A stretch of 64,000 nucleotides of DNA. Source: Lysinibacillus cavernae (GTDB lineage Bacteria > Bacillota > Bacilli > Bacillales_A > Planococcaceae). The stretch covers positions 62,001-126,000 of the forward strand of contig NZ_WMEF01000008.1 in assembly GCF_009724685.1 (NCBI RefSeq). Reading direction: 5' to 3'. Position numbers and translations under genes: made by a program. Shown piece by piece: positions 26,095 through 34,211 of the stretch; the stretch's first letter is position 1, and every line of letters begins with the position of its first letter. Under the pieces are notes generated by a model. The model ran no database searches. It was not told the origin of the DNA and worked only from the letters and a program-made list of their open reading frames with translations.

Positions 26095-27111
26095 GTGAAT
26101 GATCAATTAGTCTCTATGATTACACAGCTTGTCATGGAAAAGATGGAGAAGAATACAGGCAGCCAAACGCCTGAAGCAGTAGTTACTCCAATAGAGCAAC
26201 CGGCAGAAACGCTTATCAAGTTTTTTGATACGACAGCAAATCGTTCTACAGAAATAACAGAACCAATGTCAACATCACAAGAATCATTAATCAAGCTGTA
26301 CCAACAGGGAGTTCCTCAACAGGTAAATCCAGCTCCAGCAACATTTGAGCAACCATTTAATGTTGCTGTGACCATCAAACCATTTCAGTTTGAAGCAACA
26401 CCATTAACTGAAAGTGTACAGGCTGCAAAAAAACATACACCTGCCCGCATTGGAGTTGGTAGAGCGGGGACAAGACCGAAAACAAAAACGTGGTTAAAGT
26501 TCCGCCTCGATCATGCTGCTGCTGTGGATGCCGTGTATGGTGAAGTTTCAGAAGATCTTTTACAAAAGCTCAATGTCTTTCAGGTAACAACGAAAGTAAC
26601 AGATAAAGAAGAATACATTACAAGACCTGACTTAGGCCGCCGTTTATCGGACGAATCAAAGGCACTGATTCAGCAAAAATGTAAACAACAGCCGAAAGTA
26701 CAGATTATTATCTCCAATGGCTTAAGTGCAAGTGCGATTGAGGAAAATGTGCAAGATGTTTACTTAGCACTTCAACAAAGTCTTAGCAATTTAAATATTG
26801 ATATCGGCACAACGTTCTATATAGATAAAGGCCGTGTTGCCCTAATGGATGAAATTGGTGAGCTGCTACAGGCAGAGGTGATTGTTTACCTCATTGGTGA
26901 GCGTCCAGGTCTAGTATCAGCTGAATCAATGAGTGCGTATTTATGCTACAAACCAAAAATCGGTACTGTGGAAGCGGAGCGTATGGTGATATCGAATATC
27001 CATAAAGGTGGTATTCCACCATTAGAAGCGGGTGCTTACCTAGGAACAGTCGTGCAAAAAATCTTGCATTACCAGGCAAGTGGAGTAGATCTTGTCGCAA
27101 AAGAAGGTTAG
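26095..27111 (+). CDS. eutC: Ethanolamine ammonia-lyase small subunit EutC
   Basis: 338 residues from GTG 26095 (GTG 26086 overlaps the ribosome site). Residues 1-20 form an amphipathic helix (LVSMITQLVMEKMEK) of the kind that targets cargo into microcompartments. A flexible linker of about 90 residues follows, then the conserved EutC domain beginning at PARIGVGRAGTRPKT, which binds cobalamin with EutB. This is longer than a EutC without the targeting extension. Confidence 0.95.
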   Translation: MNDQLVSMITQLVMEKMEKNTGSQTPEAVVTPIEQPAETLIKFFDTTANRSTEITEPMSTSQESLIKLYQQGVPQQVNPAPATFEQPFNVAVTIKPFQFEATPLTESVQAAKKHTPARIGVGRAGTRPKTKTWLKFRLDHAAAVDAVYGEVSEDLLQKLNVFQVTTKVTDKEEYITRPDLGRRLSDESKALIQQKCKQQPKVQIIISNGLSASAIEENVQDVYLALQQSLSNLNIDIGTTFYIDKGRVALMDEIGELLQAEVIVYLIGERPGLVSAESMSAYLCYKPKIGTVEAERMVISNIHKGGIPPLEAGAYLGTVVQKILHYQASGVDLVAKEG

Positions 27112-27122
27112 GGGGCTGAAAC

Positions 27123-27773
27123 ATGAATCCTCAAAAAATAATGGCGCAAATTTTGGCAATGCAAACCATTCCAAGAGTCAACAGTGAATTAGCAGAGCAG
27201 TTAGATTTAAAGCCATCCCACAATAGCATTGGGCTTGTTACACTGACAATCGATGATGTTGGCTATGTTGCCTTAGACGAGGCGACGAAAAAGGCAGATG
27301 TCGATGTTGTCTATGCGAAAAGTTTCTATGCGGGAGCGGCTCATTCATCTGGCCCCTTGTCAGGTGAAGTGATTGGCATCATTGCTGGAAGCTCACCTGA
27401 TGAGATTCGTAGTGGACTTGATGCCATTCAACAAAAAATTGAATTTGATACGTACTTTGAAGCGATTAATAACAATGACAATCATACTTTGTTTGCCCAT
27501 ACAGTGGCAAGCTGTGGTACGTATCTTGCCGAACTTGCAGATGTAAAGGTTGGCACACCACTTGCTTATTTAATCGCACCGCCTCTAGAGGCAGTTGTAG
27601 GATTAGATGCAGCATTAAAGGCGGCAGATGTAGAGTTAAAGGTTTTCTTTGGTCCTCCATCTGAAACCAATTTTGGTGGCGGCTTATTAAGTGGTAGTCA
27701 ATCGTCATGCGAGGCTGCGGCACATGCTTTCAGAGAAGCTATTGAAAATGTAGCTAGAAATCCAGTGATCTAG
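27123..27773 (+). CDS. eutL: Microcompartment shell protein EutL
   Basis: 216 residues, ATG 27123 after TAGGGGG. Two circularly permuted BMC domains in tandem, recognisable by YAKSFYAGAAHSSGPLSGE and the C-terminal FFGPPSETNFGGGLLSGSQ. EutL forms trimers that look like hexamers, with a central pore that can open and close and may pass larger cofactors. It lies between the lyase and the aldehyde dehydrogenase genes. Confidence 0.96.
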   Translation: MNPQKIMAQILAMQTIPRVNSELAEQLDLKPSHNSIGLVTLTIDDVGYVALDEATKKADVDVVYAKSFYAGAAHSSGPLSGEVIGIIAGSSPDEIRSGLDAIQQKIEFDTYFEAINNNDNHTLFAHTVASCGTYLAELADVKVGTPLAYLIAPPLEAVVGLDAALKAADVELKVFFGPPSETNFGGGLLSGSQSSCEAAAHAFREAIENVARNPVI

Positions 27774-27788
27774 AAAGGAGGCGGCTTT

Positions 27789-29279
27789 ATGGCCACATTA
27801 GACAAAGACTTATTAGCGATTCAAGAAATGAGAGATGCCGTTAAACATGCTAATACAGCACAGGCTGCCTACATGCAATTTTCACAGCAACAAGTAGACA
27901 ACATTGTGAAGGCTGTTGCGGATGCTGCCTTCAAAGAAGCAGACCGTTTAGCAAAAATGGCCGTGCAAGAAACGGGGATGGGTATCCCAAATCATAAAAA
28001 AATGAAAAATGAAGTGGCTTCAAGAGATGTTTATGAAGATATTAAAGAATTAAAAACGGTTGGCATTGTAGGCTATGACCGCGTAAAAAAAGTGGCAGAA
28101 ATTGCGAGTCCGTTCGGTGTCATCGCTGGTATTGTACCAACGACGAATCCAACATCGACTGCCATCTTTAAAACACTCATTTCTTTAAAAACGAGAAATG
28201 GCTTAGTGCTTAGCCCTCATCCATATGCCGTGAATTGTACAAAAGAGGCTTTAGACATATGTCGAGTAGCTGCGGAACAAGCAGGTGCACCAGAGGGCTT
28301 ACTACAATGTTTAACGATGTCTTCTATGGAGGCAACGCAACAGCTAATGAAGCACCCTAACATCCATTTAATTTTAGCTACGGGTGGAGGCGCATTGGTG
28401 AAGGCGGCGTATAGCTCTGGTAAGCCTGCTTATGGTGTAGGCCCAGGGAATGTACCAGCTTACATCGAAAAATCGGCTAATATTCAAAAGGCTGTACGTC
28501 AATTGGTGCAAAGTAAATCTTTCGATAATGGCACAATCTGTGCAACAGAGCAAGCCATTATTGTAGATAAGGCGATTGCAGAGCAAGTACAGGCAGAATT
28601 AAAGAAAAATGGTGCCTATCTATTAAATGCTGAAGAAAAAGCCAAAATGGAAAAATTGATTTCGCCTGTTCCAGGGAAAGTAAATCCACAGATTGTTGGC
28701 AAATCAGCTACTATCTTAGCAGATTCAGTAGGTATTACTGTACCAGAGGATACAAAAGTACTTGTTGGGTTGGAAACGATGATTGGTAAAAATATACCAT
28801 TTTCTCTTGAGAAACTATCACCAATCTATGCCTTCTATACAGTAGAGAATAGTACAGAAGCAAAGCAAGTAATGATTGACCTATTAAATATTGGTGGACG
28901 TGGACATACATGTTCTATTCACACTGAAAATGCTGCATTGGCGGAGCAGTTCTCCGTTGAATTACCCGTATCACGCATTGTGGTCAATACATTATCATCA
29001 ATCGGTGCAGTAGGTGGTACAACGGGCTTAGCACCATCCTTTACACTAGGCTGTGGTACATTTGGTGGCAATATTACGTCGGATAACATTACAGCAAGAC
29101 ATCTATTAAATATCAAACGTATGGCTTATGGCATTAAAGATGTAGAAGTACCAAAACCAGAATTTGAAGTACAGTCGGTCGTAGAGTCGGTTGTCTCACA
29201 AGAGCCTGCTCTAGACACAACAATGGTTCAACAAATTGTCGATCAAGTATTAAAACAAATCACATTACAAAATAAATAA
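27789..29279 (+). CDS. eutE: CoA-acylating acetaldehyde dehydrogenase EutE
   Basis: 496 residues, start ATG after AAAGGAGG. Aldehyde dehydrogenase fold with catalytic Cys251 in NGTICATEQA; oxidises acetaldehyde to acetyl-CoA with NAD+ and CoA inside the compartment. The last 20 residues (about 478-493, TMVQQIVDQVLKQI) form an amphipathic helix after a flexible linker, resembling an encapsulation peptide at the C-terminus, whereas enterobacterial EutE/PduP carry theirs at the N-terminus. Confidence 0.95.
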   Translation: MATLDKDLLAIQEMRDAVKHANTAQAAYMQFSQQQVDNIVKAVADAAFKEADRLAKMAVQETGMGIPNHKKMKNEVASRDVYEDIKELKTVGIVGYDRVKKVAEIASPFGVIAGIVPTTNPTSTAIFKTLISLKTRNGLVLSPHPYAVNCTKEALDICRVAAEQAGAPEGLLQCLTMSSMEATQQLMKHPNIHLILATGGGALVKAAYSSGKPAYGVGPGNVPAYIEKSANIQKAVRQLVQSKSFDNGTICATEQAIIVDKAIAEQVQAELKKNGAYLLNAEEKAKMEKLISPVPGKVNPQIVGKSATILADSVGITVPEDTKVLVGLETMIGKNIPFSLEKLSPIYAFYTVENSTEAKQVMIDLLNIGGRGHTCSIHTENAALAEQFSVELPVSRIVVNTLSSIGAVGGTTGLAPSFTLGCGTFGGNITSDNITARHLLNIKRMAYGIKDVEVPKPEFEVQSVVESVVSQEPALDTTMVQQIVDQVLKQITLQNK

Positions 29280-29295
29280 TTTGGAGGAATGACAA

Positions 29296-29574
29296 ATGAG
29301 TACAGCATTAGGAATGGTAGAAACAAAAGGTTTAGTAGGAGCAATTGAAGCAGCAGACGCAATGGTAAAGGCTGCAAGTGTTAATTTAGTAGGAAAAGTA
29401 CATGTTGGTGGCGGTATCGTGACAGTTCTTGTACGTGGAGATGTAGGTGCAGTGAAGGCAGCAACAGACGCAGGCGCAGCAGCAGCACAACGTGTAGGAG
29501 AGCTTCTTTCAGTACATGTAATCCCACGTCCACACCACGAATTAGAAATGATTTTACCAAAAGCAGAAGCGTAA
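29296..29574 (+). CDS. eutM: Major microcompartment shell protein EutM (BMC-A)
   Basis: 92 residues, ATG 29296 after GGAGG. Single-domain BMC protein with the standard opening [20 protein letters not shown] and [11 protein letters not shown] near the end. Such hexamers tile the facets of the shell. Followed by a hairpin region (29580-29615) that separates it from the phosphotransacylase genes. Confidence 0.97.
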   Translation: MSTALGMVETKGLVGAIEAADAMVKAASVNLVGKVHVGGGIVTVLVRGDVGAVKAATDAGAAAAQRVGELLSVHVIPRPHHELEMILPKAEA

Positions 29575-29579
29575 TTTTA

Positions 29580-29615
29580 TCAGCAAGAGAGCTGACCAAC
29601 CATAGGACAGCTCTC
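29580..29615 (+). promoter_or_regulatory. Second ANTAR-like hairpin overlapping a stem after eutM
   Basis: TCAGC-AAGAGA-GCTGA at 29580-29595 gives a 5-bp hairpin with a hexaloop. It resembles the AGCAA...GCT site before eutH but has A instead of G at loop position 4. The right part of it also pairs in an alternative 8-bp stem, GAGAGCTG (29587-29594) with CAGCTCTC (29608-29615). Only a weak T-run follows (ATCTTGT), so this may be a processing or partial attenuation site. Confidence 0.4.
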
Positions 29616-29663
29616 ATCTTGTCATAATAGAAAAATAATCAATGAAATATAGAGGTGGCTAAC

Positions 29664-30254
29664 GTGATAACAGCGACAAAAACATTTCCAGTGGCCATTT
29701 CGGCTCGTCATATCCATCTAAGTGAAGAGGATTTGCATGCACTTTTTGGTCCAAATGCAATACTAACAAAGGACTTTGATTTATCACAGCCAGGGCAATT
29801 TGCAGCGAAAGAGCGTGTCTCAATTGAGGGACCAAAAGGCGTTATTCATCATGTACGTGTACTTGGGCCAGTAAGAGCAGCAACACAAGTGGAAATTAGC
29901 CGAACAGATGCTATGAAGCTAGGGGTAACACCTCCCTTAAGGCAATCGGGTGATATTGACAACTCTACAGGCATTAAACTACTTCATCAAGATAATGAAT
30001 TAGTGATCCAGCAGGGAGTCATCATTGCACAAGCACATATTCATATGACTGAAGAGGATGCCAAAACATTGGAAGTACACAATAATGAATTGGTTTCAGT
30101 GGAAGTAGTGAGTGATCGACCTGTCACTTTCCGTGGTGTAGTTGTACGTGTTTCTAATGACTTTAGTCTGGAAATGCACATTGATACAGATGAAGCAAAT
30201 GCTGGTTTTATTGAACAGCAAGCACAAGGCAAATTAGTAAAAATATCATCGTAA
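29664..30254 (+). CDS. pduL: PduL-type phosphotransacylase (first copy)
   Basis: 196 residues from GTG 29664, chosen because AGAGGTGG fits it. Two beta-barrel halves with the metal-binding ARHIHLS and AQAHIHM motifs of PduL, which turns acyl-CoA plus phosphate into acyl phosphate and frees CoA. Here it would make acetyl phosphate from acetyl-CoA. It lacks an N-terminal targeting helix, unlike the second copy that follows 12 nt later. Confidence 0.92.
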   Translation: MITATKTFPVAISARHIHLSEEDLHALFGPNAILTKDFDLSQPGQFAAKERVSIEGPKGVIHHVRVLGPVRAATQVEISRTDAMKLGVTPPLRQSGDIDNSTGIKLLHQDNELVIQQGVIIAQAHIHMTEEDAKTLEVHNNELVSVEVVSDRPVTFRGVVVRVSNDFSLEMHIDTDEANAGFIEQQAQGKLVKISS

Positions 30255-30266
30255 GGAGGAGGCAAG

Positions 30267-31136
30267 ATGCAAGAAAATTTAGTTCAAAAAATTGTGGAAG
30301 AAGTTCTGCAACAAGTCTTAAAAAATCAATCCTCCCCTCCACCTGACAGTAAAATTCCAATCGGTGTATCCGCCCGTCATGTCCATCTTGCACAAGCAGA
30401 AGTGGAGCAGCTCTTTGGTGAAAACTATCAGCTTACACCGAAGTTTGAACTATCGCAGCCAGGGCAATTTGCGGCAGAGGAAACCGTAGTGATTGCTGGG
30501 CCAAAAGGGTCTATTGAGCGAGTACGTATTCTTGGGCCGGCTCGTTCATTGTCTCAAGTGGAAGTGAGCTGGACAGATGCCATGAAATTAGGGTTAAAGC
30601 CTCCATTAAGAATTTCAGGCGATATACAGGGCTCTAGCCCTGTTACATTGATCGGTCCAAAGGGAAGTGTCGTGTTAAATGAAGGACTCATTGTTGCACA
30701 GGCACATATTCATATGTCTCCTGCGGATAGTGTGAGATTCAATGTAGTAGATGGACAGTCTGTACAAATCAAAGTAGAAGGCATTCGCCCAATTATTTTA
30801 TCGAATGTGGTCATTCGCGTATCAGAGCGTTATCGGTTAGAAATGCATATTGATACAGATGAAGCAAATGCGGGGTTCATTCAACAAGGAACACTTGCGG
30901 AAATCGTTCATCATCAAGTAAGTGAACCAGCTATACCTGTGAAAGAGCAGTCGCCAGTCGTACAGAATGTAGTGCAACCATCCGTCTATCATTATGACAA
31001 AAAGCTACTTTCACAAATAGAAGTGTTAGACATCGATGCGCAAGAAATTGTTGTTCCTAAGAAAACCATTGTGACGGCATTGGCTTATGATAAGCTACGA
31101 GAGTTAAATAAAACATTAACAATCCGTTCTGAGTAA
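30267..31136 (+). CDS. PduL-type phosphotransacylase with targeting helix and C-terminal extension (second copy)
   Basis: 289 residues, ATG after AAGGAGGAGG. An amphipathic helix at 1-20 (NLVQKIVEEVLQQVLKN) looks like a microcompartment encapsulation peptide. Residues about 28-215 are a complete PduL enzyme with both histidine motifs (ARHVHLA, AQAHIHM). A further 75 residues hold a linker and a small block (LLSQIEVLDI...IVVPKKTIVTALAYDKLRE) that resembles the N-terminal segments of EutQ and EutT as I recall them. Two PduL copies in tandem are unusual; this one looks like the encapsulated form. Confidence 0.88.
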   Translation: MQENLVQKIVEEVLQQVLKNQSSPPPDSKIPIGVSARHVHLAQAEVEQLFGENYQLTPKFELSQPGQFAAEETVVIAGPKGSIERVRILGPARSLSQVEVSWTDAMKLGLKPPLRISGDIQGSSPVTLIGPKGSVVLNEGLIVAQAHIHMSPADSVRFNVVDGQSVQIKVEGIRPIILSNVVIRVSERYRLEMHIDTDEANAGFIQQGTLAEIVHHQVSEPAIPVKEQSPVVQNVVQPSVYHYDKKLLSQIEVLDIDAQEIVVPKKTIVTALAYDKLRELNKTLTIRSE

Positions 31137-31172
31137 TAAGAAAATCTGTGTCGTATAAAGAGGGTGAAGTTC

Positions 31173-31457
31173 ATGCAAATGGGAAGAGTGATAGGCAGTG
31201 TATGGGCAACACGCAAGGAGGAAGGGCTGAATGGTTTAAAATTACTAATCATTCAACCAATTGACTCCAATCAACAGCCGATTCGCACAGAAATTGTTGC
31301 AGCTGATCGTATTGGAGCGGGCATTGGTGATGATGTACTCATTACAAGCGGTGGATCATCACGCTATATTATGAAAGAAAATCCGTTACCAATCGATGCA
31401 GTTGTCATTGGTATTATTGATTCTACAGAAGTGATGAGAGGTGAAGAGAATGAGTAG
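31173..31457 (+). CDS. eutN: Microcompartment vertex protein EutN (BMC-P)
   Basis: 94 residues from ATG 31173, 7 nt after AGAGGGTGA (an in-frame GTG at 31164 is too close). The EutN/CcmL fold is evident from MGRVIGSVWATRKEEGLNG and GAGIGDDVLITSGGSSRY. Pentamers of this family cap the vertices of the shell. It overlaps the next gene by 8 nt. Confidence 0.95.
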   Translation: MQMGRVIGSVWATRKEEGLNGLKLLIIQPIDSNQQPIRTEIVAADRIGAGIGDDVLITSGGSSRYIMKENPLPIDAVVIGIIDSTEVMRGEENE

Positions 31458-31818
31458 CGCGATTGGAATGATTGAGACAAAAGGATTAGTTGGTTCTTAT
31501 GAAGCAGCTGACGCGATGATTAAATCTTCTGACGTTACAATCGTCAAGCAGGAATTCGTTGATGGTGGTATTGTGACAGTTGTCGTGAAAGGTGATGTAG
31601 GCTCTGTACAAGCAGCAGTAGAGGCTGGAAAAGCCGCTGCCATGCGTGTTGGTGAATTATTAGGCGCTCACGTAATTCCGAGACCTGATGAGGACGTATT
31701 CCAAATGATTAAAGGACCTGAGGTACCAAAGAAAAAGCCTGCCTCAGCACCAGCATCAACGCGTGCTAAAAAAACAACAGAAGCAACAACAGCGACAGAT
31801 AATCGAGGTGAGGCATAA
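31450..31818 (+). CDS. Second BMC-A shell protein with a basic C-terminal tail
   Basis: 122 residues from ATG 31450. A standard BMC domain ([22 protein letters not shown] ... [10 protein letters not shown]) is followed by a tail of about 35 residues rich in Lys, Ala, Thr and Pro. It resembles EutM with an extension, in the position where EutK-like proteins occur, but there is no helix-turn-helix in the tail. The tail could face the lumen and bind cargo or nucleic acid; this is inference. Confidence 0.88.
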   Translation: MSSAIGMIETKGLVGSYEAADAMIKSSDVTIVKQEFVDGGIVTVVVKGDVGSVQAAVEAGKAAAMRVGELLGAHVIPRPDEDVFQMIKGPEVPKKKPASAPASTRAKKTTEATTATDNRGEA

Positions 31819-32765
31819 TGGCATTTCGTAAAAATAAAATCGCTGTTATTGGAGCAGGTCATACTGGCGCCACGTTGAGTTTATTTTTAGCACAGAAAGA
31901 ATTAGGCGATGTGGTACTTGTCGATATTCCAGAAGCAGAGAACCCGACAAAAGGGAAAGCATTGGATTTATTACAAACAGGTCCTATCGAAAAGTTCAAT
32001 GTGTCAATTAAAGGAACGAGTAATTATGAAGACATTGCTGGTGCAGATATTGTGGTCATTACAGCAGGTATTCCTCGTAAACCAGGTATGAGCCGTGATG
32101 ATTTAGTCACAACAAATGCCAAAATCATTCAACAAGTTTCAAGACAAATCAAACACTATGCACCAAACAGTATCGTCCTTGTTTTGAGCAATCCAGTCGA
32201 TGCGATGACATACGTTTGCCAGAAGGAAACGGGCTTTGCCAAAAATCGTATTATTGGACAGTCAGGTGTGTTAGATACAGCGCGCTTCAACACATTCGTT
32301 GCCCAAGAGCTACAAATTGCACCAGAAGATGTGTCAGGCTTCGTATTAGGTGGTCATGGTGATGAAATGGTACCATTAATCCGTTATTCCTATGCAGGCG
32401 GCATACCATTAGAAAAACTAATTCCCCAAGATCGACTTCAACAAATCGTCGAACGTACACGTAAAGGCGGCGGTGAAATTGTCGGTTTGTTAGGCAATGG
32501 TAGTGCGTATTATGCACCAGCTGCAGCTTGTGCACAGATGGTTGAAATCATTATCAAAGATCAACGAAAAATTATCCCTTCTATTGCTCTATTAGAAGGG
32601 GAATACGGGTATCATGATTTGTTTTTAGGAGTACCCACTATTTTAGGTGGCAATGGTATCGAATCTGTCATTGAATTGCACCTGACAAAGGAAGAACAAG
32701 CAGCCCTTCAGCATTCAGCAGAGGCTGTTAAACAGGTGATTGCCATTTGCCAAACCATTGAATAG
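31818..32765 (+). CDS. Malate dehydrogenase encoded in the eut operon
   Basis: 315 residues, start overlapping the previous stop by 1 nt (TAATG), so it belongs to the operon. NAD-binding GAGHTG at 12-17 with Asp36, then IPRKPGMSR: Arg87 and Arg93 are the residues that select dicarboxylates and separate malate from lactate dehydrogenase. [11 protein letters not shown] and catalytic His in [10 protein letters not shown] follow. It closely resembles Bacillus Mdh but lies outside a citZ-icd-mdh setting. It probably regenerates NAD+ by reducing oxaloacetate, taking the role of the missing alcohol dehydrogenase. No targeting peptide is obvious. Confidence 0.9.
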   Translation: MAFRKNKIAVIGAGHTGATLSLFLAQKELGDVVLVDIPEAENPTKGKALDLLQTGPIEKFNVSIKGTSNYEDIAGADIVVITAGIPRKPGMSRDDLVTTNAKIIQQVSRQIKHYAPNSIVLVLSNPVDAMTYVCQKETGFAKNRIIGQSGVLDTARFNTFVAQELQIAPEDVSGFVLGGHGDEMVPLIRYSYAGGIPLEKLIPQDRLQQIVERTRKGGGEIVGLLGNGSAYYAPAAACAQMVEIIIKDQRKIIPSIALLEGEYGYHDLFLGVPTILGGNGIESVIELHLTKEEQAALQHSAEAVKQVIAICQTIE

Positions 32766-32933
32766 GGTAAACAGACTCTGTTCTTCGATAGATAGAAAGT
32801 ATCCCCAACTTTCTTTCAATTGAAATGGAATGGTAGCTCAAAAAATGTTTGATTGGAAACCGAACATGACTTGAAAGCTAGTTAAAATCCTCATAATTAT
32901 AAATATGAAAATCTCATTCAATAGTGAGTGTTT

Positions 32934-32970
32934 AAAATGTAGCAAGCTTAATAGTTTGCTACATTTTTTA
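32934..32970 (+). terminator. Terminator at the end of the eut operon
   Basis: ATGTAGCAA (32937-32945) pairs with TTGCTACAT (32956-32964), followed by TTTTTT. The 170 nt before it hold no gene; a small palindrome AACAGA-C-TCTGTT lies at 32770-32782 just after the malate dehydrogenase stop. Confidence 0.88.
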
Positions 32971-33040
32971 TTGTTCATTCACAACCTATATCAAAAAAAC
33001 TCTACTCACTTCAACTATAATCAAACTAGGAGGGATGTGA

Positions 33041-34135
33041 ATGAACAACATCATACAGGAGATGATTGATTGGATTGAAAGTCATCTCTTAGAAGGATTT
33101 TCATTAGAACATTTAGGGAAGGAGATGGGTTATTCACCTTATTACTGTTCTTTTAAATTCCATCAGATGACCGGAATGACGATCAAAAAATATATGTCAC
33201 TACGAAAAATCTATCTTGCTTCTATTGCATTAAAAGATCCACATGAAAAAATAATCGACATTGCCTTTCACTATGGTTTTTCATCACAGGAATCCTTTTC
33301 GAGAGCTTTTAAAAGTACCTTTGGTATAAGTCCAAATGATTTTAGAAAGTCTCCACAACCTTTACAAACATTTGTGAAGTTGATTTTACATAATGAAAGA
33401 GGATGGTTCACTATGGATATTTCTCAAAAATTAAAAATTGATGCACTACAAGAGAAGATTTTCGAGCAATTCGATCAAGAGACATTGAATGTATTAAATG
33501 GCCAAATGATGTATGAGGAGTTTGCCAAACAGCAATTAATGGGGAATAGTGATTATGTTCCTTTCAACGAAGCCATGTGTGCAAATTCAACTACAAGCCC
33601 GATTTTCAGTGAAGCATTTAACAAAATCCGAGCGGCTGGACATCAAGTGTCGTTACAAGAGTATAGGCAGATGACATTGAATCCCTTGAAGCCGTTGTTT
33701 ACAAGAAACTATAAATGTATTGTTTTATGGTTTGGGGATGATATGTTCTGTCAGATGAATTTGCTGACTGTACTTGCTTATCTGGAACAACAAGGGTATC
33801 AAGGAACAATCTATTTTCATATGGTCAATGAGACAACCTATGATGTGGAGGAGACAGAGATTGTGCTGGGAAATTATTTGGAGGTCTATCTAGAGGTTTT
33901 ATTGCACCATCGTCTTCCAACGGCAACACTTATACCTGTCATGTATCAGGGCATTCAATTGTATCTTAATTATTTAAGGGAAGAAAATGATATTACTAGG
34001 TATATTAAAAAGCATCTGGATCAGTCTCAAAATGACTTACTAAAACAATTATTTTCACTATTTTCTCACTATGGGTTGGGAGATAGTCAATATATAAAAA
34101 TAATTGATAAAATAAAAAAAGAATATTCTGAATAA
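33041..34135 (+). CDS. AraC-family regulator with N-terminal HTH and unknown C-terminal domain
   Basis: 364 residues, ATG after AGGAGGG. The AraC DNA-binding domain occupies residues 1-105 with the usual second motif IIDIAFHYGFSSQESFSRAF, so the order is reversed relative to AraC itself. The remaining 250 residues form a ligand or partner domain I do not recognise with confidence; the stretch IVLWFGDDMFCQMNLLTVL slightly resembles DUF1835. It has its own terminator upstream and may control either the eut operon or the following peptidase gene. Confidence 0.8.
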   Translation: MNNIIQEMIDWIESHLLEGFSLEHLGKEMGYSPYYCSFKFHQMTGMTIKKYMSLRKIYLASIALKDPHEKIIDIAFHYGFSSQESFSRAFKSTFGISPNDFRKSPQPLQTFVKLILHNERGWFTMDISQKLKIDALQEKIFEQFDQETLNVLNGQMMYEEFAKQQLMGNSDYVPFNEAMCANSTTSPIFSEAFNKIRAAGHQVSLQEYRQMTLNPLKPLFTRNYKCIVLWFGDDMFCQMNLLTVLAYLEQQGYQGTIYFHMVNETTYDVEETEIVLGNYLEVYLEVLLHHRLPTATLIPVMYQGIQLYLNYLREENDITRYIKKHLDQSQNDLLKQLFSLFSHYGLGDSQYIKIIDKIKKEYSE

Positions 34136-34211
34136 AGTTGCTAAAAAGTCCATAATATACAAAATTTTCGAAAATATGATAAACTTATAACGTTAAAAGG
34201 AGGATGAATGC

